Shown in pieces: positions 17,465 to 26,194 of a stretch of DNA of 64,000 nucleotides. Every line of letters starts with the position of its first letter. The first letter of the stretch is position 1. Source of the stretch: JBEKCB01 sp052139675 (GTDB lineage: Bacteria > Planctomycetota > Brocadiia > CAIUPP01); assembly GCA_052139675.1 (NCBI GenBank), contig JBKQWE010000071.1:26625-90624 (forward strand), read 5' to 3'. The position numbers and the translations under genes were made by a program. Under the pieces are notes generated by a model. That model was not told where the DNA came from, did no database searches, and worked only from the letters and a program-made list of their open reading frames with translations.

Positions 17465-19021
17465 ATGAGAACGACTCTGAGGCCGGTGGGTGTGACCTTG
17501 GCGGCGGTGGTGGGGCTGGCGGCCGTGCTCGGGACGGGTTCGACGGCGTCGGCGCAGGAAGAGCGCACGCCGGATGCCCTCTTCCAGCAGATCCTCCGCG
17601 AAACCACGGCGACCATCGCCAAGGACGGCGCCGGCGAGCTGTTCGGCTGGAACGTCAACTACTACGCCGGCGGCTTCGTATCGGGCTACCAGCGCACGAA
17701 GGACACCGCCTGGCTCGATGGCGCGCAGAAGGTCTTCGAGTACTGCATCGGCAAGATGCGCGCCGGCCCCGATGGCTACAAGGGGTGGATCGGCGAGGAC
17801 CAGACCGACCGCGGCACCTGGGCGGACACGCACGTGGGCGATGCGATCATCGTCGCCCACATGCTGAGTTTTTCCGAGCTCGTCCTGAAAGACCCCGAGC
17901 TGAAGAAGAAGTACGGCGACGCCGCCCAGAAGTACGTGGACCTGGCCAGGCGCGATCTCTTCGAGAAGTGGGAGAAGCGCGGCACCTGGAAGGAAGACCG
18001 CGCCTGGGGTTGCTACGTCGCCTGGGACATGAACTGCACGCAGGCCCACCCCGATGTCTGGAAGAAGGACACGCAGCCGTGCATCAACCTGCCGTTCAAC
18101 AAGAACAACAGCCTGGGCGTCTGCGCCCTCCGCCTCTACCGCATCACCGGCGATGAGAAATGGCGCGACCGCGCCTTCAAGATCTTCGCGTTCACCAAGA
18201 GCCGCTTCCAGCTCGTGGACGAAGAGGGCTTCAGCTACTACAACTGGGATTACTGGGAAGCCTTCGGCCCCGAGAGCGTGGACTTGGCCAAGCACGACAC
18301 GCGCCACTGGATGAACGTGCACCCCGGCCGGCCCTATGCCGCCGGCGAGGTCGGCCAGATGGTCGAGGCCTACAACACCGGCATCGTATTCGACAAGACC
18401 GACATCGAGCGGTTCATCAATACCAATCTCAAGATCATGTGGAACGGCGACAAGGCCAACCCGCACTACTCGAATTCCAACTGGAAGCTCCCCATGCCGC
18501 TCGGGCCCGATGGCAAGCCGCTCCCGCCCGAGGTCAACAGCGCCGCCGCTCGGCTCTGGACCGGCCTGTCGCAGTTCAGCCAGGAGATCCGGGACCTCGA
18601 GGGCGGCCGCGGACGCGGACGCCGCCCGGCGGCCGATCGCCCAGTCACCTTCGACCGTCTCTACTGCGCGGAGAAGGACGCGAAAGTCTTCGACTGGCCC
18701 TACTATCATTCCTGCAAGAGCCTGACGGTCGCCGCCGTCCTGCCCAGCATCGTCCGGAAGGGCAACTCGGCCATCCTCCTGTGCAAGGCGCGCATCCCGC
18801 AGGACCCCTTCGAGATCGCCCTCTGCAGCGCGGACGGCAAGGAGAAAATCCTGGTCATCCATCAGGGCAAGATTGACGGCGGCCTGGATGGGCACGCGGG
18901 CATCTTCATCCTGCCGTGGGATCCGGCCTCCAGCAAGGATAAGGCGCTGAGCGGCGATTACCGCATCCGCTGGACGGGCGTGGACGGCTACCGCGAGTTC
19001 CCCATCACCATCACGGAGTAA
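17465..19021 (+). CDS. Secreted alpha/alpha-barrel-like protein (putative glycan-active)
   Basis: A 518-residue protein with a signal peptide ending in A-S-A-Q near residue 30. The body is rich in W, Y and helical repeats (for example W-L-D-G-A-Q-K-V-F-E-Y-C and T-H-V-G-D-A-I-I), in the style of (alpha/alpha)6 toroid glycosidases and lyases. The C-terminal ~100 residues are beta-rich. I do not recognise an exact CAZy family and no catalytic residues can be assigned. AGGAG lies 9 nt before the ATG. It is encoded seven bases before a GH1 beta-glucosidase and is probably co-expressed with it. Confidence 0.6.
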   Translation: MRTTLRPVGVTLAAVVGLAAVLGTGSTASAQEERTPDALFQQILRETTATIAKDGAGELFGWNVNYYAGGFVSGYQRTKDTAWLDGAQKVFEYCIGKMRAGPDGYKGWIGEDQTDRGTWADTHVGDAIIVAHMLSFSELVLKDPELKKKYGDAAQKYVDLARRDLFEKWEKRGTWKEDRAWGCYVAWDMNCTQAHPDVWKKDTQPCINLPFNKNNSLGVCALRLYRITGDEKWRDRAFKIFAFTKSRFQLVDEEGFSYYNWDYWEAFGPESVDLAKHDTRHWMNVHPGRPYAAGEVGQMVEAYNTGIVFDKTDIERFINTNLKIMWNGDKANPHYSNSNWKLPMPLGPDGKPLPPEVNSAAARLWTGLSQFSQEIRDLEGGRGRGRRPAADRPVTFDRLYCAEKDAKVFDWPYYHSCKSLTVAAVLPSIVRKGNSAILLCKARIPQDPFEIALCSADGKEKILVIHQGKIDGGLDGHAGIFILPWDPASSKDKALSGDYRIRWTGVDGYREFPITITE

Positions 19022-19028
19022 GCGCGAA

Positions 19029-20447
19029 TTGGCTAAGAGCAACATCGAGTTCCCCAAGTCGTTCCTGTTCGGCGCGGCCACCGCGGCCTATCAGATCGAA
19101 GGCGCGGCTCGCGAGGATGGCCGGGGAGAGTCCATCTGGGACCGCTTCTCCCACAAGAGCGGGACCATCAAGAACGGCGATACCGGCGACGTGGCCTGCG
19201 ACAGCTATCACCGCGTGGACGAAGACATCGCCCTGATGAAGAACACGGGCCTTCAGGCCTACCGGTTCAGCATTGCCTGGCCGCGGGTTGTCCCCGACGG
19301 CGACGGCGCGGTGAATCCCAAAGGCCTGGACTGGTACTCGCGTTTCGTGGACAAGCTGCTGGCCGCCGGCATCCGGCCCTTCGCCACGCTGTATCACTGG
19401 GACCTGCCGCAGGCGCTCGAGGACAAGTACGGCGGCTGGCGCAGCCGCAAGACGAGCGAGGCGTTTGGGCGGTACGCGGAGGCCGTCGTTCGGCGCCTGG
19501 GCGACCGCATCAAGGACTGGATGCCGATCAACGAGATGCCCGCCGTCATCGTCGCCGGCTATGGCTGGGGCCGTCACGCGCCCGGCATTGTCGAGACCCG
19601 CGCCGGCCTCAACCGCATCCAGCACAACGTTCTGCTGGCCCATGGCTGCGGCGTCCGCGCCGTCCGCGAGCACGGGCCGCGCGGCTGCCGGGTCGGCACC
19701 GCGCTCAACCCGCGCTGCTATGTCCCCCTGTGCGAGAGCAAGCCCGACCACGTCGAAGCCGCCGCGAAGGCCTTCGCCCATTTCAACGGTCCCATCCTCG
19801 ACAGCATCACGTTCGGCCGCTACCCCGAGAAGTGGATCGCCGGACTCGGCGCCGATGCTCCGGCCGTCGAACCGGGCGACATGGAACTGATCTCCTCGAA
19901 GTGCGACTTCATCGGCCTGAACATCTACAGCGGCTCATACGTCCGCCCGCCGTCGGAAGTTCCCGGCGCGAAGGCCATCCCGCCCGGCAACCTGGGGATT
20001 CCGAGCCTCGCCCTCGACCCGACAACGGCCGATGGATTCCTCGAAATCGCCATGCCCGCAGGCTATCCCAAGGCCGGCGGCATCAACCTGCTTCCCCAGG
20101 CCATTTACTGGGGCGTACGGCATGCCGTGCAGGTCTACGGCTGCAAGAAGGTCTACATCACCGAGAATGGCTGCGGCTTGCAGGACCAGGTGGTCAACGG
20201 CGAAGTGCAGGACCTGGAACGCGTCCTGTACTATCGCCTGCATCTCCAGTCCGCGGCGCGGGCCGTGGCGGAGAAACTGCCGCTCAAGGGCTACTTCATC
20301 TGGTCGCTGCTGGACAACTTCGAGTGGAGCGCGGGCTACAGCGAGCGGTGCGGCTTCCACTACGTGGACTACGCCACCCAGAAGCGCATCCCGAAATTCA
20401 GCGCCCAATACTACGCCGCCTGCATCGCCGCTCGGCGCGTGGTGTAG
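19029..20447 (+). CDS. GH1 beta-glucosidase
   Basis: A 472-residue GH1 enzyme. The N-terminal signature F-L-F-G-A-A-T-A-A-Y-Q-I-E-G-A is intact. T-L-Y-H-W-D-L-P-Q and the acid/base I-N-E-M-P (normally T-x-N-E-P) follow, and the nucleophile is in Y-I-T-E-N-G-C-G. The C-terminus has W-S-L-L-D-N-F-E-W. There is no signal peptide, so it acts in the cytoplasm on imported oligosaccharides. The start is TTG at 19029, with GGAG 10 nt upstream; no in-frame ATG precedes the family N-terminus. Confidence 0.93.
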   Translation: MAKSNIEFPKSFLFGAATAAYQIEGAAREDGRGESIWDRFSHKSGTIKNGDTGDVACDSYHRVDEDIALMKNTGLQAYRFSIAWPRVVPDGDGAVNPKGLDWYSRFVDKLLAAGIRPFATLYHWDLPQALEDKYGGWRSRKTSEAFGRYAEAVVRRLGDRIKDWMPINEMPAVIVAGYGWGRHAPGIVETRAGLNRIQHNVLLAHGCGVRAVREHGPRGCRVGTALNPRCYVPLCESKPDHVEAAAKAFAHFNGPILDSITFGRYPEKWIAGLGADAPAVEPGDMELISSKCDFIGLNIYSGSYVRPPSEVPGAKAIPPGNLGIPSLALDPTTADGFLEIAMPAGYPKAGGINLLPQAIYWGVRHAVQVYGCKKVYITENGCGLQDQVVNGEVQDLERVLYYRLHLQSAARAVAEKLPLKGYFIWSLLDNFEWSAGYSERCGFHYVDYATQKRIPKFSAQYYAACIAARRVV

Positions 20448-20469
20448 AGGAGAAGCAGAGGGTCTGAGA

Positions 20470-21717
20470 ATGAGCACTGGAAAACAAGCCAGAGAGCGCA
20501 AGAACAAGCCGAAGCAAAGGGCGCGATCAGCGGCGCCGTGGCCGGTGACTTGTGTGTCGCCGGAAGAGATCGGCTTGAGCGCCGGCCGGCTCGGCCGCGT
20601 GGACGAGATGGTGCGCCGGTGGGTGGATGAGGGAACTGTGGCCGGCGCCGTCACCCTGGTGTGCCGGCGCGGGCGGATCGGCCACCTGGCCTGCCACGGT
20701 TATCTGGACCTGGAGAGCCGCCGGCCGATGCGCGAGGACGCGATCTTCCGCATCTACTCAATGACCAAGATCGTCACCAGTGTCGCCGTCTTGATGCTTC
20801 TCGAAGAAGGGCGGTTCCTTCTGGGCGATGACGTATCGCGATTCATCCCCGAGTTCAAGGATCTGCGCGTGGCCGTCACCGGCGCCGACGGCAAACCGGA
20901 ACTGATCCGGCCGCGCCGGGAAGTGACCCTGCACGATCTGCTGACGCACACGGGCGGTTTGACGTACGAAGGCTGTAAAGAGGCTGTGGCCTACGGCAAG
21001 ACGCTGCAGCAATTCGTCGCCGACTTCTGCAAAATACCTCTTTGCCGTCATCCGGGCGAGGCGTGGAACTACAGCGCCTCGGCCGATGTTCTCGGGCGCG
21101 TGATTGAAGTCGTGACGGGCCAGGCATTCGACGTTTTTCTTCAAGAGCGGATTTTCGCGCCTCTGGGCATGACCGACACCGCTTTCTGGGTGCCGCCCGA
21201 GAAACGCGACCGGTTCGCCGCCATGTACAAGCCCGGAGCGGATGGCCGGCTGGAGGCCTGCGACGATTTGCCGAGCCTCCCCGACCGAAAGACGGCGCCG
21301 TACACCGAACCGCCCGCCTTTCTGAGCGGGGGCGGCGGGCTGGTCTCGACCACCTCCGATTTCCTGCGTTTCGGCCTCATGCTGCTGGGCGGCGGCCAAT
21401 GGAACGGCGTGCGCCTGCTGAGCCGCAAGACGGTCGAGTTGATGACCGCCGATCACCTGCCGGCCGGCCATCCTCCGATCCAGCCTTACGGATTCGGCTT
21501 CGGCCTGGGAGTGTCCGTCGTGCGCCGGCTCGGCGAACTCCGCAAACTCGGCTCCATCGGCGAGTTCGGCTGGGGCGGCGCCGCGTGCACCCAGTTGTGG
21601 ATTGACCCTGTCGAGGACATGATTCCAATAATCATGCTCCAGTACATGCCCGTTTCAAGTGGGGGTCTCGTCACGGACCTTTTCAAACATCTGGCCTACC
21701 AGGCGATCAACGACTGA
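20470..21717 (+). CDS. Beta-lactamase-fold serine hydrolase (class C/esterase type)
   Basis: A 415-residue protein. The S-x-x-K catalytic motif appears as Y-S-M-T-K-I near residue 98. A Y-x-x motif follows as W-N-Y-S-A-S (Ala in place of the usual Asn), and L-L-T-H-T-G-G is a strong family marker. The N-terminal ~28 residues are basic and disordered, with no clear signal peptide. ATG 20470 is preceded by GAGGG at 7-nt spacing. Members are esterases, D-aminopeptidases or penicillin-binding-like proteins. It follows the GH1 gene by 22 bases, suggesting co-transcription; its substrate is unknown. Confidence 0.82.
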   Translation: MSTGKQARERKNKPKQRARSAAPWPVTCVSPEEIGLSAGRLGRVDEMVRRWVDEGTVAGAVTLVCRRGRIGHLACHGYLDLESRRPMREDAIFRIYSMTKIVTSVAVLMLLEEGRFLLGDDVSRFIPEFKDLRVAVTGADGKPELIRPRREVTLHDLLTHTGGLTYEGCKEAVAYGKTLQQFVADFCKIPLCRHPGEAWNYSASADVLGRVIEVVTGQAFDVFLQERIFAPLGMTDTAFWVPPEKRDRFAAMYKPGADGRLEACDDLPSLPDRKTAPYTEPPAFLSGGGGLVSTTSDFLRFGLMLLGGGQWNGVRLLSRKTVELMTADHLPAGHPPIQPYGFGFGLGVSVVRRLGELRKLGSIGEFGWGGAACTQLWIDPVEDMIPIIMLQYMPVSSGGLVTDLFKHLAYQAIND

Positions 21718-21731
21718 ACCCAATCGTTAAG

Positions 21732-21759
21732 TTGACAGAAACCGCTGGAAGGCTAGAAT
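21732..21759 (+). promoter_or_regulatory. Sigma70-type promoter for the secreted protein gene
   Basis: TTGACA at 21732-21737, a 16-base spacer and TAGAAT at 21754-21759 lie ~95 bases before the ATG at 21854. Confidence 0.5.
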
Positions 21760-21853
21760 GTCGCTTATGGGAGTTTCCTGCTCGCGCGGGACGGTTTATC
21801 CCGAACTGGGCGAACCGGCCGGCGCGGCACGCAGAAGGGAAAGGAGACAGGTC

Positions 21854-23440
21854 ATGCTTCGAAGGAATTTAGCGCTCAGTCTCTCCGCCGCGGCAGTCTT
21901 GTGCCTGGCGGCTCCGTGTTGGAGCCAGGAGAAGCCGGCGGCCATTTACACAAAGGATAACGCGCCGGCTGCGCCCAAGCTCGATGATCTTGCCTTGAAG
22001 GGCAGCCTCTCGCAATACGGCATGACCTGGACGTTCGACAAGCCGGCCCGCGTCGGACAATTCGTCAACGGCGACTTCTACGTGGTCGGAGCGGTGACGG
22101 TCACCGAGATCTCCCCCAAGCCTCTTTACGGCGCCGAGATCCCCGCCGCCCAGCTCGACCACATGGATAAGGAGAAGCCGGAGAAGGACCGCGTCCACAA
22201 TGGCTTCATGCTCAATCCGCCCGCCGCGATGAAGGTCTCTTACGACAGCGGCATCCGGAACTGGTTCGACCCGTCGCTGATTCAGAAACTCCCGGTCGCG
22301 ATGAAGCCGGGCGATTCGCTCGTCTCGACCATCAGCATGCCGATGAGTCCCGTCGCCGGCGTCCAGGGCCGGCCCATCACCCGGGGCGAGGAAGACAACA
22401 GCCCCGTCCGAGACGCCGCGGTGCTGACCTGCGTGGCCGAGCCGCAGCCGGCCGACGCGTTCCGCCCGGCGTTCTGCGACCGCACTCAGAAAATCTATCT
22501 CGCCCGCAACCTGAAGCGCGAATTGCTGCCCGCGGTCGCCCCGCAGGGCGACTTCCCCAAGCTCGAAAAATACATTCGCCTCACCCAGCGCCCGTGGGTC
22601 CACACCTGCTTCTTCGGCTTCGAAATCCCCAACGACGACATGCCCGGCTACGGCCAGCAGGTCGGCGAATGCTCCGGCAACTGCGCGCTGCTCCTCTGCT
22701 GCAAGTATACCCCGCAGCAGAAAGAGCCGCTCCTCATCAGCTTCGTCCAGGTGGGCATTGACCTCGGCGGGATGATCCGCGCCGGGCATCCCGGCTGGGA
22801 ATGCTGGGGCGGACACGGCAGCGGATGCAAACTGCCCATCTTCTTCGCCGGATTGCTCCTCGGCGACGACGAGCTCGCCCATATCCACAACTCATTCCCC
22901 AAGGCGCACTTTGGTGAGGATGAGCAGACCGCCTATGGCGATTGCTGGACCGGCGCCAAAGTCGTCTTCACCGGCCACTCCGGCATAGACGAAGCCACCG
23001 GCATCGGCCGCAATTACGCTCGCACCAACGACGCCTGGGGCCCCTACGAGCATATTCAGCCCGCGAAATGGGTGGGCGGCAACTGGACCAGCGAAGCCTA
23101 TCGCCGCGCCAACACCAGCGCCGCCTGGATCGGCCAGGCGCTCGCGATCCACCTTCTCCACGCCGAGAAAATCTGGAACCACGACGCGTTCCTGGATTAC
23201 GTGGACCGCTGGATGTTCGAGAACGACGCCCCCGCCGTCAAGACTCTCGCCGCCCTCGGCCATAACTATGATCAGGACTGGACGCGCGAGGGCACGTGCG
23301 AATGGAATCACTGGCACATAGCGATGTGGCAAAAGTATCGCGCCGGGGCCGATATGCCGCCGATTGACGGCTGGAAGCAGCCGCATGATGATTCCTACTA
23401 CACCGCCGCCGTCGCAAAAGAACTGAAGCACCCGAGATAG
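21854..23440 (+). CDS. Secreted protein of unknown function
   Basis: A ~528-residue protein with a signal peptide (M-L-R-R-N-L-A-L-S then A-A-A-V-L-C-L-A). No known domain is recognised. There are several Cys pairs in mid-protein (G-E-C-S-G-N-C-A-L-L-L-C-C) and W-rich C-terminal segments (C-E-W-N-H-W-H-I-A-M-W), which suggest an exported, disulfide-containing fold. The ATG at 21854 has GGAGA at good spacing. It sits at the end of the carbohydrate-gene group, so a role in glycan processing is possible but unproven. Confidence 0.6.
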   Translation: MLRRNLALSLSAAAVLCLAAPCWSQEKPAAIYTKDNAPAAPKLDDLALKGSLSQYGMTWTFDKPARVGQFVNGDFYVVGAVTVTEISPKPLYGAEIPAAQLDHMDKEKPEKDRVHNGFMLNPPAAMKVSYDSGIRNWFDPSLIQKLPVAMKPGDSLVSTISMPMSPVAGVQGRPITRGEEDNSPVRDAAVLTCVAEPQPADAFRPAFCDRTQKIYLARNLKRELLPAVAPQGDFPKLEKYIRLTQRPWVHTCFFGFEIPNDDMPGYGQQVGECSGNCALLLCCKYTPQQKEPLLISFVQVGIDLGGMIRAGHPGWECWGGHGSGCKLPIFFAGLLLGDDELAHIHNSFPKAHFGEDEQTAYGDCWTGAKVVFTGHSGIDEATGIGRNYARTNDAWGPYEHIQPAKWVGGNWTSEAYRRANTSAAWIGQALAIHLLHAEKIWNHDAFLDYVDRWMFENDAPAVKTLAALGHNYDQDWTREGTCEWNHWHIAMWQKYRAGADMPPIDGWKQPHDDSYYTAAVAKELKHPR

Positions 23441-23831
23441 AGCGGCAGACAGAATCGCCGCCGCGACGACACTGAAGCGCGGCCGGGTTTGCAAAGCATC
23501 TTTTGCGTGCCATACTGTCTTCAAATGCGAGGCCCGGAATCGTGCGGCTGACCATTGACGAGAAGGCGGTCCCGGGCATTCAAGAGACGACCGGGAAGCG
23601 CAAACGCTCGCCGGCCGTGCGCGAGGCGCCGGAGCGGCCCCTGTGTGAGCGGGAGAAGAGAGAACTCCCGGATCAAATTCTTCCCCCGCGCGGATAGGCT
23701 AACGCCTTAGACCGCTTGCCAAATGGCGGCCGAAGGGAGCGAAAGGTGTCCGACCGCGAAAGAGCAGGGGACAATAACCACTGTCCCCGGAGCTTGCCAA
23801 AGCTAGTGGAATGCCCTGATGAGGCGACTTA
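23441..23831. other. 391-base gap without a confident gene
   Basis: A weak plus-strand promoter-like pair (TTGCAA 23489-23494, CATACT 23511-23516, 16-base spacer) precedes a short frame with G-I-V-R-L-T-I-D-E-K, which resembles the start of a ferredoxin-type domain but soon turns into charged, low-complexity sequence. It could be a decayed gene start. No RNA or repeat was recognised. Confidence 0.3.
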
Positions 23832-24479
23832 ATGCCAGGTGACATGCGCCGTTTCGTAGATCGCTTTGACCGACGGCCCGGCGTGAAAGAGGACGCAGTC
23901 GCCAAGAGTGAGAAGCAGTTGGGTGTTAAACTTCCATCGGAGTACTTGGAGTTCTTGAAGTTCACCAATGGCGGAGAAGGCTTCATCGGCAAAGGTGACT
24001 ATCTGATGCTCTGGAGCGTCGAGGAACTTGTCCCGCTGAACCAATCATACGAAGTTCAGAACTACGCTCCTGGTCTTCTGATCTTCGGGTCCGACGGCGG
24101 CGGCGAAGCCTACGGATTCGATACGAGGCCGCCGCAATGGCCGATTGTCCAAGTGCCCTTTGTTGGGATGGATTGGAATCTGGCGCGGCCAATGGGTGAG
24201 TCATTCGTTGCGTTCCTGGAAAGACTGCGTGAGGCTGAAGAAATGAAGGCGCCCCATCGAGAACCGAGCTCAGCTACTCCAAGATGCAAGGGTAAGCAGA
24301 TATTCGAAATTACGCCGGTAATTCTTGGTGGCAGCCCGACTGACCCCGCGAATAAAACTCTGCTGAGCAAGGAAGATCATATTAAAGCTGTGACCTTCTG
24401 GAACAAAATTGTTGCGGACATACGCGGGAGAAGGGCGGACAGCGGGGCTGCTGGAAAAGCATCCATAGGCTTCGGATGA
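23832..24479 (+). CDS. SMI1/KNR4 (SUKH) family protein
   Basis: A 215-residue protein whose first ~140 residues fit the SUKH fold: L-G-V-K-L-P-S-E-Y-L-E-F-L near residue 35, then T-N-G-G-E-G-F-I-G, and later F-G-S-D-G-G-G-E. SUKH proteins are frequent immunity proteins against contact-dependent or polymorphic toxins. No toxin gene is visible beside it, so it may be an orphan. GAGG lies 7 nt before the ATG. The C-terminal ~70 residues are not SUKH-like, and their end overlaps the beginning of a beta-helix gene fragment, which suggests the 3' end was reshaped by a rearrangement. Confidence 0.78.
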   Translation: MPGDMRRFVDRFDRRPGVKEDAVAKSEKQLGVKLPSEYLEFLKFTNGGEGFIGKGDYLMLWSVEELVPLNQSYEVQNYAPGLLIFGSDGGGEAYGFDTRPPQWPIVQVPFVGMDWNLARPMGESFVAFLERLREAEEMKAPHREPSSATPRCKGKQIFEITPVILGGSPTDPANKTLLSKEDHIKAVTFWNKIVADIRGRRADSGAAGKASIGFG

Positions 24480-24655
24480 GGGGCCCGGGTCGGCTGAGCG
24501 GCCGCGGAAGACGATGGGCAAGGCGGCTGAGACGCTTCAGCCGGGCGACCGGGTGATTGTCCATGCCGGGGTCTATCGCGAGTACGTGGAGCCGAGGAAC
24601 TCTGGGCTTCCCGGTGCGCCGATCGTGTACGAGGCTGCGCTCGGCGAAAGGAGGA
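24469..24655 (+). pseudogene. Truncated N-terminal fragment of a beta-helix (DUF1565/pectate-lyase-like) gene
   Basis: The frame beginning at 24469 reads A-S-D-E-G-P-G-S-A-E-R-P-R-K-T, then Q-P-G-D-R-V-I-V-H-A-G-V-Y-R-E and N-S-G-L-P-G-A-P-I-V-Y. This is the hallmark opening of secreted right-handed beta-helix proteins: a 'P-G-T-x-x-x-P-F-K-T-I' strand, then 'P-G-D-x-V-x-x-x-x-G-x-Y-R-E'. The frame has no signal peptide, is cut at the 5' side by a stop at 24466-24468, and loses family character at ~24655, where the RBS of the GNAT gene begins. It is a gene remnant. Confidence 0.65.
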
Positions 24656-24661
24656 ACAAGG

Positions 24662-25474
24662 GTGAGGCGCGCCGTCGAAGGCGACCGCACGCGACTGCTG
24701 GAGTATCTCCGGTGCGAACCGGAGGTCAACCTGTTCATCGCGGGAGACATTGCGAACTTCGGCTTCAACTCCCCGGCGGTGGACTACTACATCCAGGAAT
24801 CGGACGGCTCGATTTCCGCTGTACTGACGCGGTTCCGCACCAACCTCCTTCCCTATACTCGCGACCTGTCCGGCGACCTCGGACCGATCGCGGAGGCGAT
24901 GAACGCCCGCCTGCGGCCCGTCGGCGGGTGGATGGTTTCGGGCAAGAAACAGATCCTCGACAGGATTCAGCCGCTGTTGTCGCTGCCGCCGCGCGATGCG
25001 CGGGACATGTTTCTGTGCGCGTGCCGCAAGGTGCAGCCCGGCGTTCCTCCGGACAGACTGCCGATGGTGGTCCGCGCCTCGGCCTCCGACGCCGCCGAGA
25101 TCTATGCCCTGATCCAGTCGCTCCGGGAATTCGCCGGCGGAGGCATGAGCGTTGAGACCCTGGCCGAGGAGATCGCCTCCGGGAAGACGCGCGTGGCCAT
25201 CATCCGCGATGCGGAATCGGGGATGCTCGTCTCCTGCGCGTCCGCCGTGGCGGAGACGGACGCGGCCGCGATGGTCATCCTGGTGGGCACCGACGTGCGG
25301 CACCGTCGAAGGGGCTACGCCAGCGCCTGCGTTTATTATCTCGTCCACGACCTGGAGCGGCGCGGCAAATCGGCCTGCCTGTTCTTTCACAATCCCGAGG
25401 CGGGCGCGATCTACCATCGCCTGGGATTCGTCAACATCGGAATGTGGAAAATGCTCAAGTTTGGCGGGAGATGA
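24662..25474 (+). CDS. GNAT-family N-acetyltransferase
   Basis: A 270-residue protein with a C-terminal GNAT domain. The acetyl-CoA pyrophosphate loop appears as R-H-R-R-R-G-Y-A-S-A near residue 215, followed by the L-F-F-H-N-P-E-A-G-A-I-Y-H-R-L-G-F motif. The N-terminal ~130 residues may be a second, degenerate GNAT-like half. The GTG at 24662 has AGGAGG 7 nt upstream (24649-24654). Its stop overlaps the next gene's region, giving a two-gene operon with the PNPOx-fold protein. The substrate is unknown. Confidence 0.82.
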   Translation: MRRAVEGDRTRLLEYLRCEPEVNLFIAGDIANFGFNSPAVDYYIQESDGSISAVLTRFRTNLLPYTRDLSGDLGPIAEAMNARLRPVGGWMVSGKKQILDRIQPLLSLPPRDARDMFLCACRKVQPGVPPDRLPMVVRASASDAAEIYALIQSLREFAGGGMSVETLAEEIASGKTRVAIIRDAESGMLVSCASAVAETDAAAMVILVGTDVRHRRRGYASACVYYLVHDLERRGKSACLFFHNPEAGAIYHRLGFVNIGMWKMLKFGGR

Positions 25475-25476
25475 CC

Positions 25477-25929
25477 ATGCGCAGAAGTGAACGAGAGATC
25501 ACCGACCCTGCCGTGATGGAGGACGTCCTGTTGAAGGCGACGGTCTGCCGTCTCGGACTGTGTGACGACGAGCAGCCCTACGTCGTCCCGATGAACTTCG
25601 GCTACGAAAACCGGACGCTGTACTTCCACTCCGCGAGCGAAGGGCAGAAGCTCGACATCCTGCGCAGGAACAACCGGGTATGTTTCCAGGTGGATACGGA
25701 CGTGGAGATCGTCGTCGGGGGAAGCGGCTGCAATTGCCGGGCGAGGTACCGCAGCGTCATTGGCTTCGGCCTGGCGACCTTTATCGAGGATCCTACGGAA
25801 AAGCGCCGGGCGCTCGCCGTGCTGATGCGGCACTACGCCTCGGGAACGTTCGTCTTTCCCGCGGATGCCGTTGCCAAAACGTGCGTCTTCCGCGTGGACA
25901 TCACCCGCATGACCGGGAAGCAAGCCTGA
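25477..25929 (+). CDS. Pyridoxamine 5'-phosphate oxidase-fold flavoprotein (NimA-like)
   Basis: A 150-residue FMN-binding split-barrel protein. It has the family pattern C-R-L-G-L-C-D-D-E-Q-P-Y-V-V-P, then N-F-G-Y-E and Y-F-H-S-A-S-E-G near residue 48, and the later V-C-F-Q-V-D. Members bind FMN and include nitroimidazole reductases and general stress proteins. ATG 25477 is spaced 6 nt from GGGAG; an ATG at 25471 overlapping the GNAT stop adds two residues. Confidence 0.85.
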   Translation: MRRSEREITDPAVMEDVLLKATVCRLGLCDDEQPYVVPMNFGYENRTLYFHSASEGQKLDILRRNNRVCFQVDTDVEIVVGGSGCNCRARYRSVIGFGLATFIEDPTEKRRALAVLMRHYASGTFVFPADAVAKTCVFRVDITRMTGKQA

Positions 25930-25997
25930 TGCGGACTCTGCTTGCGGGCCGGCGATCAGGCACGTCGGCCGACGCTGCGGGCGCCGGCGAAAAAGGC

Positions 25998-26026
25998 TTG
26001 ACAAGCGGAAAGCGGAAGCGCAAACT
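25998..26026 (+). promoter_or_regulatory. Promoter candidate for the DUF6057-like/TolB operon
   Basis: TTGACA (25998-26003), 17-base spacer, CAAACT (26021-26026). The -35 and first spacer bases (TTGACAAGCGG) match the blocks at 13414-13442 and 15294-15322, though the -10 is weaker. Confidence 0.45.
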
Positions 26027-26194
26027 ACCTCCCGCCAGCGCGGGGCGCGTACCCATTCACGCTGAAGCAGGACAACAACCGCTTTGTATGGCATTTGGCA
26101 CAAGGGTGGCCCGGAGGTTCAGACCATCGGGGATGGGACGAAGTCAGCGACGGTCCCGGTGCTTCTGAGAAGGCCCTCCTCGCGGCAGGCCGGC

